In this document: piece by piece, positions 4,936 through 5,813 of the stretch | Layout: every line of letters starts with the position of its first letter | How positions within the stretch are numbered: the stretch's first letter is position 1 | Source of the DNA: Vulcanimicrobiota bacterium | Lineage (GTDB): Bacteria; Vulcanimicrobiota; Vulcanimicrobiia; Vulcanimicrobiales; Vulcanimicrobiaceae | Length of the DNA: 5,813 nt | Assembly: GCA_019233165.1 (NCBI GenBank) | Contig: JAFAMS010000179.1 | Location: 1-5,813, forward strand | Direction of reading: 5' to 3' | Notes under the pieces: model-generated | What the model was told of the DNA's origin: nothing | Database searches by the model: none | Seen by the model: only the letters and a program-made list of their open reading frames with translations | Translations under genes and position numbers: made by a program

Positions 4936-5621
4936 GCGCGCGCCGCCGAGACGAATCGTGAAAACAGATCGGCGCCGAGGCTTCTCGAGAAATCGAGCCG
5001 CTCCGGATGCCATTGCACCGCGAGCAGAAACGGCTTTCCCTCGGGCTGCGCCCACTCGAAGCCTTCAATCGTCTCGTCGTCCGCACGTGCGGTCACCACG
5101 AACCCTTCGGCAAGCCGATCGATCGCTTGATGGTGCGAGCTGTTCACTTCGCCGCGGCTCGAACCGGCGATCCGGGCGAGCTCGCTCTCGTCGTCGATAA
5201 CGACGGGATGCCGCCGATCGACCCCGCCTTGCGCGGTATGATGCATCGCGGCGATGTCGGGCAAATCCGGAATCAGCGTCCCGCCGTGCGCGACGTTGAG
5301 GAGCTGCGCACCGCGGCAGATTGCAAGGATCGGCAGCTTGCGCGACTCGGCCGCCGCGAGCGCGCGGAATTCGGCTTCATCGCGTTGCGGATCCAGCGAG
5401 CACAGCGGAGCGTACTCGGGCTTTCCGTACCGCGCCGGCTCGACGTCGGGGCCACCGCTCAAGAGGAGCGCGTCGATCGCGCCGACGGCATCCGGCTCGG
5501 CCGCCAGATCGACGGTTTCGACGCCACCCGGTATCTGCGCGCCGGCTTCGATGACAGCGCGATGATAGTTCGGGAACGAGCCCCGCGGGGGCCCGTAACT
5601 GATCCCAACCCGGAGGGCCAC
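4932..5621 (-). CDS. class I glutamine amidotransferase-like hydrolase, peptidase C26 / gamma-glutamyl-GABA hydrolase type
   Basis: This family hydrolyses gamma-glutamyl bonds; its known member PuuD releases GABA from gamma-glutamyl-GABA in putrescine breakdown. The 229-residue product has the usual family length and layout. It starts with VGISYGP, then shows [15 protein letters not shown] (53-66). The nucleophile elbow [20 protein letters not shown] (101-120) carries catalytic Cys102. [16 protein letters not shown] (159-174) follows, and QWHPE (203-207) supplies His205 and Glu207, so the catalytic triad is intact. The start is GTG, 20 bases after the rpsM stop; an in-frame TAG just upstream rules out a longer form. 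No good Shine-Dalgarno is present, so it is probably translated by ribosomes leaving rpsM. No other polyamine genes are seen here, so the exact substrate is open and I give no gene symbol. Confidence 0.9.
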   Translation of the reverse strand: MALRVGISYGPPRGSFPNYHRAVIEAGAQIPGGVETVDLAAEPDAVGAIDALLLSGGPDVEPARYGKPEYAPLCSLDPQRDEAEFRALAAAESRKLPILAICRGAQLLNVAHGGTLIPDLPDIAAMHHTAQGGVDRRHPVVIDDESELARIAGSSRGEVNSSHHQAIDRLAEGFVVTARADDETIEGFEWAQPEGKPFLLAVQWHPERLDFSRSLGADLFSRFVSAARA

Positions 5622-5641
5622 CCTACACGGTTCGCCGCGGG

Positions 5642-5813
5642 TTACTTTTTGGCTGCCGCTGCCGCCGCTTTATTCTTCCCGCCGACCGTCTTCTTCGGGC
5701 CCTTGCGAGTGCGCGCGTTGGTCTTGGTACGTTGACCGCGAACCGGGAGGCCACGCCGATGGCGCAGGCCGCGATAGCAGCCGATATCCGTCAATCGCTT
5801 GAGGTTCGACGCC
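5642..5813 (-). CDS. rpsM: 30S ribosomal protein S13, C-terminal part (5' end outside window)
   Basis: S13 sits in the head of the small subunit and contacts the P-site tRNA and the large subunit. The 56 visible residues include [19 protein letters not shown] and [20 protein letters not shown], which are diagnostic for the S13 C-terminus. After that the chain continues [15 protein letters not shown], an alanine- and lysine-rich extension several residues longer than in E. coli S13. The reading frame is open to the window edge. Normally rpsK would follow at once; here an amidotransferase gene starts 20 bases on. No terminator-like hairpin lies in that gap, so the downstream genes are probably co-transcribed with rpsM. 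Confidence 0.97.
   Translation of the reverse strand, partial: ASNLKRLTDIGCYRGLRHRRGLPVRGQRTKTNARTRKGPKKTVGGKNKAAAAAAKK

Noticed and set aside
4936..5055. Longer start for the VOC protein
   Set aside because: The added 40 residues lie inside the amidotransferase gene and do not resemble VOC sequence; the GTG in the GTGA overlap is the natural start.
1840..5644. Mobile element explaining the split operon
   Set aside because: No transposase, integrase, terminal inverted repeats, target duplications or tRNA fragment were found in the inserted stretch.

Overview
The window is a high-GC bacterial chromosomal segment in which every gene I can support lies on the minus strand. It holds most of the ribosomal alpha operon, in an unusual layout. 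Transcription runs from high to low coordinates. The order is: 3' end of rpsM (S13, cut by the window edge), a class I glutamine amidotransferase of the peptidase C26 type, a VOC/glyoxalase-fold protein, a PilZ-domain protein, two membrane-anchored low-complexity proteins of unknown function, then rpsK (S11), rpsD (S4), rpoA (RNA polymerase alpha), and the 5' end of rplQ (L17, cut by the window edge).

In most bacteria rpsM, rpsK, rpsD, rpoA and rplQ are directly adjacent. Here about 3.4 kb with five non-ribosomal genes separates rpsM from rpsK. No transposase, integrase, inverted-repeat end or tRNA attachment site is visible, so this looks like a resident chromosomal arrangement rather than a fresh mobile insertion. 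The first two inserted genes sit tightly behind rpsM: 20 bases, then a 4-base GTGA overlap. The PilZ gene follows 37 bases later with its own strong Shine-Dalgarno. These three probably ride on rpsM transcription. The two low-complexity genes are more loosely spaced (77 and 83 bases) and have poor ribosome binding sites.

The downstream half, rpsK-rpsD-rpoA-rplQ, appears to have regained its own promoter. A TTGACA / TAGAGT pair with an 18-base spacer overlaps the stop codon of the last inserted gene. It would give an mRNA leader of roughly 190 nt that begins with a 10-bp hairpin capped by a UCCG tetraloop and contains four further candidate hairpins before the rpsK Shine-Dalgarno and a TTG start. 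This leader is a plausible site for ribosomal-protein feedback, but that is inference.

The organism cannot be named from this window. High GC, GTG and TTG starts, a four-cysteine S4 and a split alpha operon suggest a free-living bacterium from a lineage that is not Proteobacteria or Firmicutes of the usual kind; candidate phyla such as Eremiobacterota are one guess, held weakly. There is no intergenic stretch over 300 bases; the longest (220 bases, before rpsK) is the promoter and leader described above.
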